Source: Stichopus chloronotus (lineage: Eukaryota > Echinodermata > Holothuroidea > Aspidochirotida > Stichopodidae). From it: a stretch of 64,000 bases of DNA. How positions within the stretch are numbered: position 1 is the stretch's first letter; every line of letters begins with the position of its first letter. The stretch lies in NCBI GenBank assembly GCA_021234535.1, contig CM037830.1, forward strand, positions 20,825,116 to 20,889,115, in the 5' to 3' direction. The translations under genes were made by a program, and so were the position numbers. Below, piece by piece: positions 12,453-25,150 of this stretch. The notes beneath the pieces were generated by a model. The model worked only from the letters and a program-made list of their open reading frames with translations. It did no database searches and was not told where the DNA came from.

Positions 12453-12716
12453 GAATAGCATTGTAGAACTAGGTGGCTTGCAAAGGAGAGCTGAAATTTC
12501 ATATTTAAGTGTTTCTACTTGTAATGGTTGCAAGTTTAAACAGGCATTGTCACAGTTACATTACAATATCTTGCTTTAGTGTTTGAAGTTAAAAGGCTTG
12601 TTCTTCCTTATGGTTACTTACAATCAGTACATAGCTTTATCTAAACTACATGTGTGATAGAGATTTCCACATGACCCATTTTCAAAAAAAATGATCTTAG
12701 AACTTCTGTTAATAAA
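12453..12716 (+). repeat. Tandem duplication, copy 2
   Basis: A 264-bp second copy of the preceding unit, with small indels and substitutions throughout, so the duplication is not recent. Confidence 0.9.
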
Positions 12717-13485
12717 GCTTTTGACTTGCAAAAAAGTTTAAATGCCCGCCCCCCATTCCATGTTATTTTAATAAATCTCGTAATTATATCAACACATGTA
12801 TCATACTATCAAACACAAAATATAGAAATCACTGCAAAAAGATAAAGCAACTATGTATGAAAGAAGTTTCAGAATTACGATCTTTCGTTCATTAAAAGAT
12901 TATTGCAGTAATCAATAACAAAAGTAACAAATGTTTTTTCCTCCACGCATTTCATGCATTTGCCGAGTGCCACTTCTTTCGCTCAACACTCAAAATATCA
13001 AAAGCTAGACGTAAATAAACTTCACTTTAAAATCATTACAAAAACAAACATCAATAACAAACCAGCCCACAAAAGACTAAATTAGACTTACTGAAAGTCG
13101 TCTATGGATATTGCTAGGCAATTTTGTCTGACAACATGACCAGTTTCCGGTTCTGCATAGAGGTCATACTGAAGATTTGAATCCCAGCTGTAGCGTGTGA
13201 CACCTAGTCCTCACAGGATTTCCGTAATGTGCTGTAATCATGTCTAGATAGACCTTTTCTAACAGAACATGACGTGATATTCAGACGTACCTATATGGTT
13301 AGGGTGTGTCCTCTCGACAAAAACCTGTGAGGATTGTGTCTAAATTCGAACTCATATTTTGACGATGGATATTTCGTGTCGAAGGATTCGTGACTGGGAC
13401 AGGTGTGACGTATCGATTTGTAACTGGTAACAGAACCAGATAGTGCAGAAAGCTCTTTTGCTGTGGCATCTTGTCAGTCCTATGT
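12717..13485. other. Non-coding stretch
   Basis: No gene or repeat recognised. It may include the far end of the gypsy fossil that follows. Confidence 0.35.
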
Positions 13486-15275
13486 TTACAACCCTAGAAC
13501 CAGATGAGTTTTCCTCCTGCCCTCTATCGGGTGTTTTTTTTTTGACCTGTAGAGTTTTAATCTGTTACAGTGCAACGTTCTAATTTGCTTCATGTCATTG
13601 CTGAGATCTCGTACTCGTGGAATACAACACACGAGTCGCCGGAATTGTGCAAAGCTTTTTACTACAATTAACGGGACCTTCCCACTTAGGTTCAAATTTG
13701 TAGTTTTTGTTTCCAGGAGATCGACCATACTAAATCCCCCGGTAAACATAAAAAACCTTCCCATAATCATACTTTTGGGTAGTAACTTTAGCACCCCTCT
13801 TGATGGATCTGTTCATAAGCACTAGAGAATGTTTTGCAGAGAATTTTAGTCCGATTGGTTCCCCGGCATATCTTCAGGTACTTTAATCACATGCAAACAC
13901 AGAGAAACAGAGTTTCGTAGGCCAATGTGCTTCTCGGCCCGGTAAAAGGAAAATCTACTATACGCAGTATACCACTAGGATTTGAAGTAGTGCATGCTGG
14001 TTTAAAGTGATTAATATAATCATACCATTCTTGATCGTTTTCTGAAACATATCTCCCAAGTTGTTTCTATAAGGAACGGTTGAACCGTTTCATTAACTCA
14101 TCTGCCTGAGTGTGATATGGAGTTGTCCTGTTGTTTTTTTTTTTTTTATCAATACCCAGCTTTTTTAAAATTGCTATGAAATAGATCGCATTTGATTAAT
14201 TTGTCAACCACGGTCAGTATGAAGTCTAAGCAGAACTAAAATGTTCTGTTATATACCTTTCCGAAATAGTTTACGTTACAGTATAATCCCTCCAATGTGC
14301 AATAGCATATGAATTAACAAATTTTGTAAAATGATCAAATCAACTAGCACATGGCTATTGCTGATCAACATTACAAGCAGTTCCGTCATATGAGTGAACA
14401 CAATGTCAAAAGGTCTACTAGATAAAAAAAAAAGACAGACCAAAAAAAAAAAAAGCTTTAAATCTCGGATCGGGGTTTTCGCAGACTTTGGCAAGATATG
14501 CACTGAAAACACTTCTCCTCTGTAATGAGAATCTTTCCATGATTTCAGGCCAGTAGCACCATTGTTGGAATCTTTCAAAAGTTCGCTCAATAACAAAACA
14601 CCAGCCGGGGACGCTTTCGCCATGGAATAGATCTAGGACATTAAGAATGAGGGATCGTGGAACAATTGTTTGCAAAAGGTAAATGCATGTCCATTCATCT
14701 TTGCTTTCCTACATTGAGTGCCTGCCACCACAAATCTGAGAGCGCAGGGGATTTTCCCTTCAAAATTACTTTAGGGTTTTATCATGATAGAGTTTCAAAA
14801 GATAAAAAAGGAAAAACGGAAGACTTTGAATACACAAGAGTTTAAATTAAACTGAAAGATGTTTGTAAGTTCTAAAAGAGGAGATTTGTAAGATTCAGCT
14901 GATGCGTCAGAATGAAGTTGGGAGTGACTACTCATTGCCTTTACATGAGATTTCTTTGAGTTCTTCATCACCGCGTAACAGTTCAAGGAATTGGGACAAT
15001 CAGATCTCACGCCTGTTAGCGAAATGTCAGCGGGCTGAGGCTGTGTGTATGTAACTCTGCGACGTTTGATTCTCCTCACTTAATAACATTACTTTGTTCC
15101 GCTGGCGTATTCACACTCTGAAGTCCTGAACATTGACAATCCAATGATTGGACAGTTTGAGGAACGGTAACCGGTATCGTCTCTCTGCATCAGCATTTTG
15201 AAGAGCATGGTGACTAGATCGATGCAGTCGAACGGGTCTATTTCAAACTGAGCACTAACCCAGCCATTAGATTTT
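13486..15275 (-). pseudogene. Ty3/gypsy retrotransposon pol fossil (RNase H end to integrase)
   Basis: Read on the - strand, several pol blocks appear in the right order. The end of RNase H has QFEIDPF followed by QNADA (about 15180-15270). An integrase zinc-binding-like block has IVPRSL, a spaced H and YWPEIM (14430-14675). A diverged catalytic-core piece starts PFDIVFTHMTELL and continues to HVLVDL (14280-14410). TTPYHTQADELMKRFNRSL and GRYVSENDQEWYDYI follow (13960-14130). The C-terminal region has GKVPLIVVKSF and HCNRLKLY (13500-13790). Stops and frameshifts separate the blocks and the zinc-binding cysteines are lost, so it is inactive. Reverse transcriptase and LTRs were not found. Confidence 0.75.
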
Positions 15276-15878
15276 GTTCATTCGCGAGTTCTGTTCACTC
15301 TCTGTAAAAAGTGCCTAAATTGAGCCACAGGACTCGATTTTTCGTCGTGTTTTCTATTTTCATCGTGAATTCTGTTTTTATCCCCCAAATATCCACTCTC
15401 ATTTTGAGGGTTTTATCCCTGGTGAACTAAAAACGATCTCGAGACCTTACCTATTTCAGAAGTGTCATAGTTTTCAAATATTGGGGCATTTCACTATGAC
15501 TATGCCAGGAATGAATTTACTAGAGAAAAACTCTAAATGGAAGAGCGCCCCCGGATTTCTAGCTTTCATGCTTTCAATTGTCAAAGCAGGGAGGTGCGAT
15601 TAAGATGCACACTGCGATAGTTGGCAAAGATTGATAAGATGCCACAGTAAATTTCAGACCCCCCACGTCATCACTTTATGACTTAGTTATCACGGAGGAG
15701 AAAATCTAACAGGATATATCTCTCTGTTTCATCCTCTTTTCAATTGCATCTGCCTGGTGTGGTCAATAGGGAGTTAAAAGTCGGTGTGGTACCAGACTCA
15801 CTTTACCATTGAAAACTGATAGATCAAAGGTTATTGCTCTCTAATTCTCTCGATGAACACCAACTGGGCTGCTTGGGT
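15276..15878. other. Non-coding stretch
   Basis: Nothing recognised. It may contain further diverged gypsy sequence upstream of the RNase H remnant. Confidence 0.35.
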
Positions 15879-16162
15879 TCCGGGACAACTTTTGCCCGGA
15901 CAATTGCCCCTTGACAATTTTCAACGGACAACTCTCACCCGGACAGCTTCCCTTAAATGATCCCCGAACGGAAATTCCCAACTAGGACAATGCCTCCCCC
16001 CCCCCCCCGGCCAGAAACCTAACCCAAGAAGGAATTGTCAGGTGGGAGTTTTCCGAGGGGGAATTCTCCGGTGACGATTGTCCGAGGGAGGTTGTCGGAG
16101 GGGGGTATTTCCAGGGGGGGGATTTTCTGGGTGGGAATTGTCCAGAGGAAAGTTGTCCGGTC
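15879..16162. repeat. G/C-rich fold-back element with GGACAATT subrepeats
   Basis: The two ends form an imperfect inverted repeat: CGGGACAACTTT and CCCGGACAATTGC on the left, GGGAATTGTCC and AAAGTTGTCCGG on the right. Inside, GGACAATT/AATTGTCC words recur every 17-25 bases, changing orientation around a poly-C run at about 15996-16008. There is no credible protein. It could form a long hairpin or G-quadruplexes. Confidence 0.75.
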
Positions 16163-17501
16163 ACGACTGCTCCACTTCATTTTGCCAATTGATTGAAATC
16201 TGCAGCATGCAGGGAACCGTATCAGAAATGTTTGTATAATATAATTACATTTCTTCCTGCCAGTAAATACAGGGAGCTCATTTCCTGGCCAAATATTGTT
16301 TTCCAAGTGGCATTGAGCTATTTATACTGTTCCTGTTAGTAGTTAAAGGCGCAACTACTTAATTTCAGGTTTTGGCTGAAATATGTTGTGTGCTGAAACA
16401 TCTAACTTTGTTATGGCACGTTCGTTACAGCGACTGCCGCAAAATCAGAAAACAAAACAAAGACACGTAACAATACAGGAACTGGACGTTTCTGAAGACA
16501 AACATGGAAGACACTTTCAATTCGAATCAGCTTCTCAAAATTCTCTCAACTGTAAAAGTGATTTTCGGCCATGAGTAACCCATCGAGTCTGCAAAATATA
16601 TGAAACTTCGGACGAATTGTTTTTATTTGTGACATCACATGAACTTTGGTCCCGTAGCTGAATTTATACAGTACAGTAACAACAGAATGACGGTAGGGTA
16701 TTTCTCTTCCTCACGATGGGGACGGTTTCTTTTGATTCAATCTGTAACATAATTAACTAGTAGGCAATCCACGGAGTTGCAAATCTTATTCATACACTCC
16801 AGGAGTGCGCTGAGCTGGATATTATTTTTGTCAGTGATTCAGATCGCCCGTTGTGGAGAGAAGTGCTGATTATTCAAGTTACTTAGCCTTAGTTATTTAG
16901 TAATGCACTGCATCAAAAGTATTCAAGGAAACGTGCATGTGCGCGTCAAAGCATTCCTCAGATCCACACGATCCGCCAGTCTGGTGACGGCGCGCGTTGT
17001 TTTGAATTCCTTGAAAGCGCGTTGTTGGATATTTGCGTGGTCCTTATGGTGACTGTCCCATTTTGCACACTGCACACTGGATTCTACGTCCGCGTCTTGT
17101 ATGCGAAAACAGCCTAGTATCTTGACAGTACGCAAACAACTCAGTTCCTGTACAACTGTGTTGTCGGAATATATGCTACGTTGTAAATATACTGTCTATA
17201 TATAATATACTCACCAAGTCAGTCTAAAACTTGGTTGGATAGGTTGAAATACAGTGTCACATCCATGAACAGGCAAAGATGTATAAGTCATGGTAACACC
17301 ATGCACTAAAAGCCCACAACACACTATATTATGCACTACAGTAACCGTGACCTTTTACTTTGACCTATCAATTGAGCGGACATTACTTCTCCTGCCGGGG
17401 CACCAACCCACCAAATTCAACGAGTTCATCCGACTTATCATCTAGAAGGAGATCGTGGCACACTTTTTCAAAGCATTTTGCAGATTTGACCTATAATCAC
17501 G

Positions 17502-17514
17502 TGACCTTTGACCT
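17502..17514 (-). promoter_or_regulatory. DR1 nuclear-receptor-type site
   Basis: TGACCTTTGACCT is a perfect direct repeat of TGACCT with one-base spacing, the classic DR1 half-site pair bound by RXR/HNF4-type receptors. No promoter is recognised nearby, and the motif also occurs in dispersed repeats, so function is uncertain. Confidence 0.25.
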
Positions 17515-17634
17515 GGTGACGTCATCAATATCTTTAAAGAATTTCTTGATCAGTCTATTTTCCAGTATGGCAGTTACATAACATAAGGATATTTAAACAT
17601 AGATATAATGCTAAAAATGTGTTTTTGCTTTTCA

Positions 17635-17647
17635 TGACCTTTGACCT
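17635..17647 (-). promoter_or_regulatory. Second DR1-type site
   Basis: An identical TGACCTTTGACCT, 133 bases after the first. The pair may be a chance product of a repeated element. Confidence 0.25.
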
Positions 17648-19900
17648 TTCTGTTCAAGGGGGATGGTGGTATGGGGACCTCATGAAGGACCGCATCACCT
17701 GGACCGCATTTGACCTGAGGGCAGGAGATGGGCCATCGCTGCCTCACAGTCAATATATAGTTTCTACCGGTTATAAATATATGTATCTGGAGACAATATT
17801 GTACTGAACTGTGATAGAAGAGAGGCCCTGCTTCGGTTTTCAAAATGGCAGCCGACTACTCTTTTTAAAATGATCGCGAAACTGACCACTAATTATAGTA
17901 GGTGCTGACTGCGACACAAAATTTTCGATGAAAAGTTAAAAAAAAAAAAACTTTATTTCACAGAAATTAATGGTTTTATCGTTTGAAATGTTGTATCAAC
18001 TATTTCATTTATACATATAATGCATTTGTTTGAGGATTGTGACTAATTAAAAATACTTTCTTTAAACCTGAATTAGTCGTTTTTCTACTTTGTAATCGCT
18101 GTAGTGTTACACATGTATTGTACATGATCGATGAAGTCAACATTTCACCATTTGTCGTCGATGAAACTGAAGACTTTCAAATATGATGCATTTTTTGCTG
18201 TGTCTTCGAGGATACAATTTTTTTCGCTTTTTTGTGGAGTTGAAGAGGAATTCATGGGGCTTGGATCCAGGGATATGGGAGTTGGGGAAAAACACTGTGA
18301 AAGTGTGATAGTACTGTGGTAGCAATGCCTGGATAACTACAAAACAGGTATACAAGACGCTCGTGTTTAACAATTCATTCTTTATTGTTAAGAGGAGGGG
18401 CTATGAAGGTCCAACCATACACAAACTGCTCACAATTTGCAACTATAACATGGTCAACTTATTGAAACTGTTATAGTACTATCATAGCATTTATTTAGAT
18501 CAATTTTGTCATTAATTAACAACGTGAACTTACATCCCGTGGCTAGATTGAGTGTGGAAAGTTCCATAGACCTACATGCCTACTAAAAAATATTGAACTG
18601 AAGTGTTACTGTGCATTAGTGTTTTCATCGATTCGTAACTATAGGAATCCGGTAATTTTCCTCATAACCGAGTACCTGGGTCAAAATGGTGGCTCTATTG
18701 TTCATTGTTTATGTTGGTATTTCCACATTACAATACATGACATTTGTATGAAGGGATCTTACAAGTGTATATGTAATATATAAAAAATAGTTATTAGACC
18801 TATTAGTGGAAGCCTGCAGAGCAGTAGGCCTATGTGTGAAAAAATCGTAAAACGTTTGGAAAACTTAGAATTGCTGAGTTATTTCACGCAAAAAGTGCGA
18901 TAATATTCATGTCTAATGTGAGGTCACTGCAAAATTCACGGCTGTTGTCTTATTTCTCGCATTAAAAAATTGTATAAAATTACCAAAAAAATCTGGTATC
19001 GGATTTTTGTTTTAATGCGAAGACTTCAGTGTATATTTTTAGTGCATTGGTTGATGCATCATTTCTTGAACAAGCAATATGCATACCGTCAACTTGGACG
19101 AGAGATGGACAATGAGGAAGGGACTGGCCGATGAGAGGGGTAGTGGGAAGAGGAAGATGGGGGGGGGGGGTAGGAGGTAGTACGATGTAGTTGTGAATAA
19201 TAAAGTGTACAACACATTGAGAGGATAATCACATCTAACTCCAGAGATAATGGTTAGTGCAATATAAAACTCTTCAAGTAAGTTTGTTCTGTGAGCAGTG
19301 GATTCATAACTGATAAAAAAAATACAAGTTGAAAGCACAGAACTCGATTTGCACGAACCACCGTAGGGCAATGTACTAACGGCGAATAGAAATAGCCTGC
19401 AGTGACAGAAGCAAGCGGAAACGTAACGAAGTGATGTCATCTGCATGTTTATCCACCTGGATGACTTCCGATCTAGCCACTCAAATTCTTTTGTCTCTGC
19501 CGGTTGTTCTTATCGTCGAGACTATCATCGTAGGTGTGTGAGCGGTCAGTGAGATGATGAAAACATGCCACCGGTGGCTGGTTCATGGGTTCACCTTGTT
19601 GTTTGTGGTTCCCCTCAACCACGGGTACTACTTTCTCACTTCCCCTTCAGTGGGTCATTCGTCGGCCAATATCAGTTTGTCACTTCGTTTGTCTGGATGT
19701 CCGTGATGATGTTTTGTGATGTCTTTTGTAATATGCAATTTCTGAAAAGCACCGTCAATAAGTAATAACCGTTTATTCGTTAATATCGTTTATCTTACCT
19801 ATTTCAAAAAGGGGGACACTTATTATTGACGAAGAAATATTACAAATAAGAAACAGGTTATATTAAATTCTCCCCACATACATGAGCTTCGACTCCGCAC

Positions 19901-21501
19901 ACATGTTTGGTGAGCGTGGTGGTGGTGGTGGGGGGGGGGGGTTGTGAAAAAGGGGGCGAGTGAAACGCATTTTCCTCTCATCAGAAAGGACAACCAATCG
20001 TCTGCCGATTTTTGAAGTTACATTGCCAAAACCATATTTCAGATACTCCGGCAAAGATTTATGCATTGCTATTCCGGGACACTTTCAAGTATTGTAGCCC
20101 AGATACTGGAAATGTGAGAAATTGTAAAATCTATCACGCAGGTTACGCTAACTCACCGTATTGCCAATTACTCGTATTACGAACTTTTTTGAGATGGTTT
20201 AAATGCAGAAAAGTCGACGCTGGCGATATCATACTGATCATCGACAAAGTTGATCCTCCCGGTTTGACGAAGAACTGGGGATCATCCATTCCCCTTTTTT
20301 ATATTGCTGGTGCAACATAAATGGCCTCTAACCTCCTCTGAAGAGGAGGATGACTTCAGTACACGACTGCACATTGAGGTTAAGTCATTATTACCCGTAT
20401 TAACGCAGTGAAATGTAATTTACTGAATAATTAAACGGTGATTAAAAAATGGGGACTAATTGATTCGATAAAATGTAATTATTCACCCGACATGCCTGCA
20501 TAGATTTCATTTAAATATTGCAGCTACTATATCACTCTTATTACAAGTGGTCCCTCACATACCACGAGTTTTACACTGACGACTTTGACATGACACAACT
20601 CTGACAGTTCGAGAGTAGAGCACAGGCTTGAGACTTAATAGCCTTAAAAGGTTTTTTTTTTTTTTTTTGAGTCAAATCCATGATATTTTCGATCATCGTC
20701 AAAAGTGTTTTCTAGTGCATACTAATCGACAATGTTCAAAAAGTCCCTAATTTCATTGGAAAACCGTTTAAAATCTCATAATTTGAACATTCTGAGCCAC
20801 GTGGCTATGACCCTTTCAAAATGTAATTCATGCAAAAGAGATTGTCTTTTCTCAAGATTCACGGACAATGAAATTGAGGAGTAATGAATATTAATCGAAG
20901 TGTCAGATTCCTTGCTAAATCTGATATTTTGGCAAGATTGCAGTATAATTGTAGTTTTGTAACAATAAGAAAGAAATCAGGGACTTGTGTCTTCATTGTT
21001 ACCATCGATGATATGTGGGAAACATCTGTAGACATGATCTGACAACATATATGTATCCAGTATAAAAAAAAAAAAAACCTGAACAGACAAGGTGGCTGAT
21101 TTGATTACAAATTATCTGGCTGTAATATTCTTCACCCTAGAAAACTGGTTTAAGCATAGGTTTCCTGCATTCTGTTCAACGTCAATTAAGAAATGTTACC
21201 TTTCATTCTATATTACGTGGCTAAATTCAGAGGGATGTGACTATTCTTTTAAGTGTCTTCTAATGAACTTTCACTACTGTCGTTACTTATTCTACCACCT
21301 CTAGGAGCTTGTTACATTTCGCTACGCTAATATTCTTAATATTTAACCATATGAGAAAATGTTCGATGAAAGTTGGTAAGAATGGTCCATCCTCATGTTC
21401 CTTAACGTTCCCATGAACACGGGCTAGCCACGACCTTCGGCTCGCTATTATGTTTCCCTGCCTTAAATAATTATTAAAGCGCTCCTTAATCCTACTGCCA
21501 T
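19901..21501. other. Non-coding stretch with one weak retroelement-like frame
   Basis: A 102-aa frame at 20012-20320 (+) ends with WFKCRKVDAGDIILIIDKVD, faintly like the tail of BEL/Pao integrases. The match is too weak to call. Poly-G (19929-19940) and poly-T (20650-20668) runs are present. Nothing else is recognised. Confidence 0.3.
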
Positions 21502-21842
21502 TCTCATTTCCTTATATACTTATCAAGGCTGTTGTTGCAATTGACAGGAAATTCAATACCACAAATGACGTTCATTTTCTTGCTACTAGGCAGGAAAAAA
21601 ACAAAAACAGATTTGTCAACAGCCATTCACGGATCGCGCTGCTCGAAATAACTTAGTCTGAAGAATTCTGCATCAAATTGAAATATTAAATAAACCAGAT
21701 ATGATATAAATACTCCCTCAAACACGCCGGCCCCGCGTGTAACTTTTGTGAATCACAAGCAAAATCCAGACAACATTTTGGTACGTGGCTAAGAAAATCT
21801 TGATTCACACTGGACGTAAAGGTTACATGATGGTGAATTGAC
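21502..21842 (+). repeat. Segmental duplication, block A
   Basis: It starts TCTCATTTCCTTATATAC and ends near GACGTAAAGGTTACATGATG. It recurs as A' at 22537-22868 with few differences. Confidence 0.9.
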
Positions 21843-21992
21843 CCGTCAATGTCTCGCAGTACCACTCGCGTGACGTCAAAGGAACATAAGTTGTAATGCA
21901 ATGTAGGTTTGTGGGATGCGATATTGTAGTTGCTTTGTGGTTGTGTGTTATTGCTCTCTCAGTTACCATAACAACAGTTACTACGTAAGATG

Positions 21993-22507
21993 TGTGCCTG
22001 ATTTTCGATACTTGAAGGGGGGGGGGGGGGGGCTATAACCTGATATGGTACGTAGGGTGGCCGGGAACATCTTTTCACGGGTAAGGACCAAAAACGTGGG
22101 TGTAAATATGTGTAAGTGTGTGTGTGTGCGTAAGAATATTCAAATTCCACACTTTGCTTCTCTCATCCAAGACTGCTATTTTGATGAAGGTGCAAATTTC
22201 CTAGATAGGTTTCGGCGCAGAATTTCAACGATCATAGTTCAAATGTCAAAAGTCAAGTTTATCTCTATAATGCAGGGTAATAGTTTTCCGGGTTCGGTGC
22301 TGGTAGGATATTATATCAGTATAAAGTATTATATCACTGTTTTTCCATCTAATGTGACACAGTATTTCATAGTAGCATGTATTTTGGTGAATGGGTATGT
22401 CTAATAACACCGTTATTCTGATGTTTCAGACTGCATATATAAAGTATAGGCAATTATATGAGATTTTTACACAATCGTGCTAAACAACTGTATCGTGCTT
22501 ATGATAT
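21993..22507 (+). repeat. Segmental duplication, block B
   Basis: It starts TGTGCCTGATTTTCGATAC, then a G-run, and ends CGTGCTTATGATATG. It recurs as B' at 23369-23895. A 119-aa frame inside is not conserved in B' and is not called. Confidence 0.9.
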
Positions 22508-22536
22508 GGCTCGGCTGGCTGTTATGCTCCGTAAGA

Positions 22537-22868
22537 TCTCATTTCCTTATATACTTATCAAGGCTGTTGTTGCAATTGACAGGAAATTCAATACCACAAA
22601 TGACGTTCATTTTCTTGCTACTAGGCAGGAAAAAAAAAAAAAAAACAGATTTGTCAACAGCCATTCACGGATCACTCTGCTCGAAATAACTTAGTCTGAA
22701 GAATTCTGCATCAAATTGAAAATTAAATAAACCAGATATGATATAAATACTCCCTCAAACACGTGTTACTTTGCGAATCACAAGCAAAATCCAGACAACG
22801 TTTTGGTCCGTGGCTACGAAAATCTTGATTCACACTGGACGTAAAGGTTACATAATGCTGAACTGACT
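22537..22868 (+). repeat. Segmental duplication, block A'
   Basis: Second copy of block A. It has a longer A-run and lacks a GC-rich insert found in A around 21727-21740. Confidence 0.9.
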
Positions 22869-23368
22869 AGAAACATATTCATCCTTCAAAAGGTGCTTTT
22901 CAAGCTAGTAGCTTCGAAGACACGGCAGTGGAACTGTAGGGTAGATTTCGACATGAGCATATTTCTACGTTTCGTTATTATCATTTATCACCAATATATT
23001 AAATGCACTTTCCAATTAACAACTTAATAAATATCAAATCCAATGTTTATTGCATCAAAATAGGACGTCGTAGTCCAATGTAAACTAGGAACATAAATGC
23101 TATAGATTAGTACTATGATGACGCAGCAAACACTCTTCTGACATAGTTATATAGTAATTGCAAAATGTTTCCATTTTCCATTCCCCTTTCGAGAGCGAAC
23201 CATCCCTGCAATTGAAATCAACAAAGATGAGCTGTTGTTTTGTTTACGCTCCAATAAGGTGGATAGTTATATCTCCATGGGGAAACGCGACGTCACTGCA
23301 AACTCTATTCATTGCATGTGACGACTCAGTGGAGTGCTCTTAACAAGGATAAACTACTAAATTTAACA
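22869..23368. other. Spacer between A' and B'
   Basis: 500 bases, against 150 bases between A and B. No gene recognised. The extra sequence was gained here or lost from the first unit. Confidence 0.5.
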
Positions 23369-23895
23369 TGTGCCTGATTTTCGATACATGAAGGGGGGGG
23401 GGGGGGGGGTTCTATAACCTGATATGGTACGTAGGGTGGCCGGGAACATTTTTTCACGGGTAAGGACCAAAAACGTGGGTGTAAATATGTGAGCGTGTGT
23501 AACAGTGTAAGTGTGTGCGCAAGAATGGTCAAATTTCAACTTTGCTTCTCTCATCCAAGACTGCTATTTTGATGAAGGTGCAAATTTCGTAGAAAGGTTT
23601 CGGCGCAGAATCTCAACGATCATAGTTCAAATGTCAAAAGTCAAGTTTATTACTATACATAATTCAGGGTAATAGTTTTCCGGGTTCGGTGCTGGTAGGA
23701 TATTATATCAATATAACGTATTACATCACTGTTTTTCCATCTAATGTGACACAGTATTTCAAGGTAGCATGTTTTTTGGTGAATGGGTATGTCTAACAAC
23801 ACCGTTATTCTTATGTTTCAGACTGCATATAGAGAGGCAATTATCTGAGATTTTTACACAATCGTGCTAAACAACTGTATCGTGCTTATGATATG
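23369..23895 (+). repeat. Segmental duplication, block B'
   Basis: Second copy of block B, including the poly-G run and the GGTGGCCGGGAACAT segment. Confidence 0.9.
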
Positions 23896-23937
23896 AAGGG
23901 TTTCTTAGAGCGCATAGACTCCTTGGATTGACATCAC

Positions 23938-25150
23938 ATAACAATAAACAAGGGATACCCTCCCAGAGGATAGACAATTCAACACAGATCTAAATTAAGG
24001 CTGGGCGAGTATAGATAGAATGGCAGAGAGGCAACATACACGCGTTAAACTTAGTAGCGCCTTCGAGAAGTGCGCTTCACTGAGGGGGGGGGGGGGGGTG
24101 CATCATGAGACCACCGTCTAAATCCTAAGCTTTAGCTGGAGAAGAAGTACGTCAATGGGTAAAATAGCTTAAAATTGTCCACTGTACGGAGGGCGGCACT
24201 GTCTGCTGGAATGTATCGTATGGACGCTTATAGTTTCATACGTGTTCACGTTTAACAGAAACAACAACAATAGTTCGATCAAACAGTGCTCGCATCACGC
24301 TAAAGAGGTTTTTCACCGATATCACTGTGCTGATCGTCTCCCGAACTTGAGGGGCAGACGTCCATTGTAAAACGATAGGGCCCCCCTTGCACTGACGTCA
24401 AAAAATATCAAACAAGAGCCCCCTCCTTGAGACAAACAAACGAACAGTGAATACGACTCCTCTAAGGTCGTGTAGATCGAATGGCAGACATAAAGCGCGC
24501 TCGATTTAAATTTCGTCGTTTATCCCAGAGTCGTATCTACGGCTTTTGTTTATCCTCTAGGAGGTCCCTTCACTTTATCATTGAGACGTCATATGAAAGA
24601 TGTTTTTTTTTTGTTGTCACTAAAGCAGTGTCGTGCTAGCATATCGGTAACACATCATCTTCATGTGAGCAGTGACGGCCAGGAAACCAAACTGAAACGC
24701 AATAAATAACCCCTGTACAGTACTACACCACTTTCTGAGACATTTTATAAATTGTAGCGAAGTAAAGGTCGAATTTCAAGGCAAGTGCCGAAAATTGGGG
24801 TGCCTTGTTATTAATCCTTATTTCGTAAACTAAGGTAGATTTGTACATTTAGTTAAGCAGTCAAAATTTTCGGTGCACAAACTACATTCCCGAAAGGATG
24901 TGACCCTCTTGCGTTGGTTACTTTGTAACTGTAGGATAAAGATTAGGATTTCCCTTTCTCATATAACAACTAACAAGGGCGCCCTCTTTAATGGTAAACA
25001 AAGGAACGGTAAACAAAGGAACGGTAAACAAAGGAACGGTATGGCTACTCTCGACGCGTATAGATCGAATGGCAGACAAGCAACATACACGAGTACATTT
25101 ACGTTTTACGTTTTATAGCTTGCTCTTGAGAAGAGCGCGATTCCCTTAAT
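23938..25150 (+). repeat. Three diverged copies of a short repeat
   Basis: Copies lie at about 23938-24075, 24390-24510 and 24960-25150. Each has AACAAG(A/G)G- then CCCTC-like text followed by TAGAT(A/C)GAATGGCAGA. Copies 1 and 3 also share GCAACATACACG and a GAGAAG.GCG tail. It encodes nothing recognisable. Confidence 0.65.
24993..25040 (+). repeat. 15-bp tandem repeat, three units
   Basis: GGTAAACAAAGGAAC is repeated three times without change, inside the third copy of the surrounding repeat. Confidence 0.9.

Larger units (their letters stand above)
16163..19900. other. Non-coding stretch
   Basis: No gene recognised. It holds two DR1-type direct repeats near 17.5-17.65 kb (listed separately), a poly-A run at 17939-17951 and a poly-G run near 19149. 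Open frames here have no family resemblance. Confidence 0.35.

Noticed and set aside
19039..19446. 135-aa frame on the - strand
   Set aside because: Low-complexity proline/leucine stretches and no family resemblance.
20012..20320. Possible BEL/Pao integrase tail
   Set aside because: Only one short stretch (VDAGDIILIIDKVD) resembles the family; no other pol block was found nearby.
22045..22404. 119-aa frame in block B
   Set aside because: The duplicate block B' does not keep the frame, so it is not under coding constraint.
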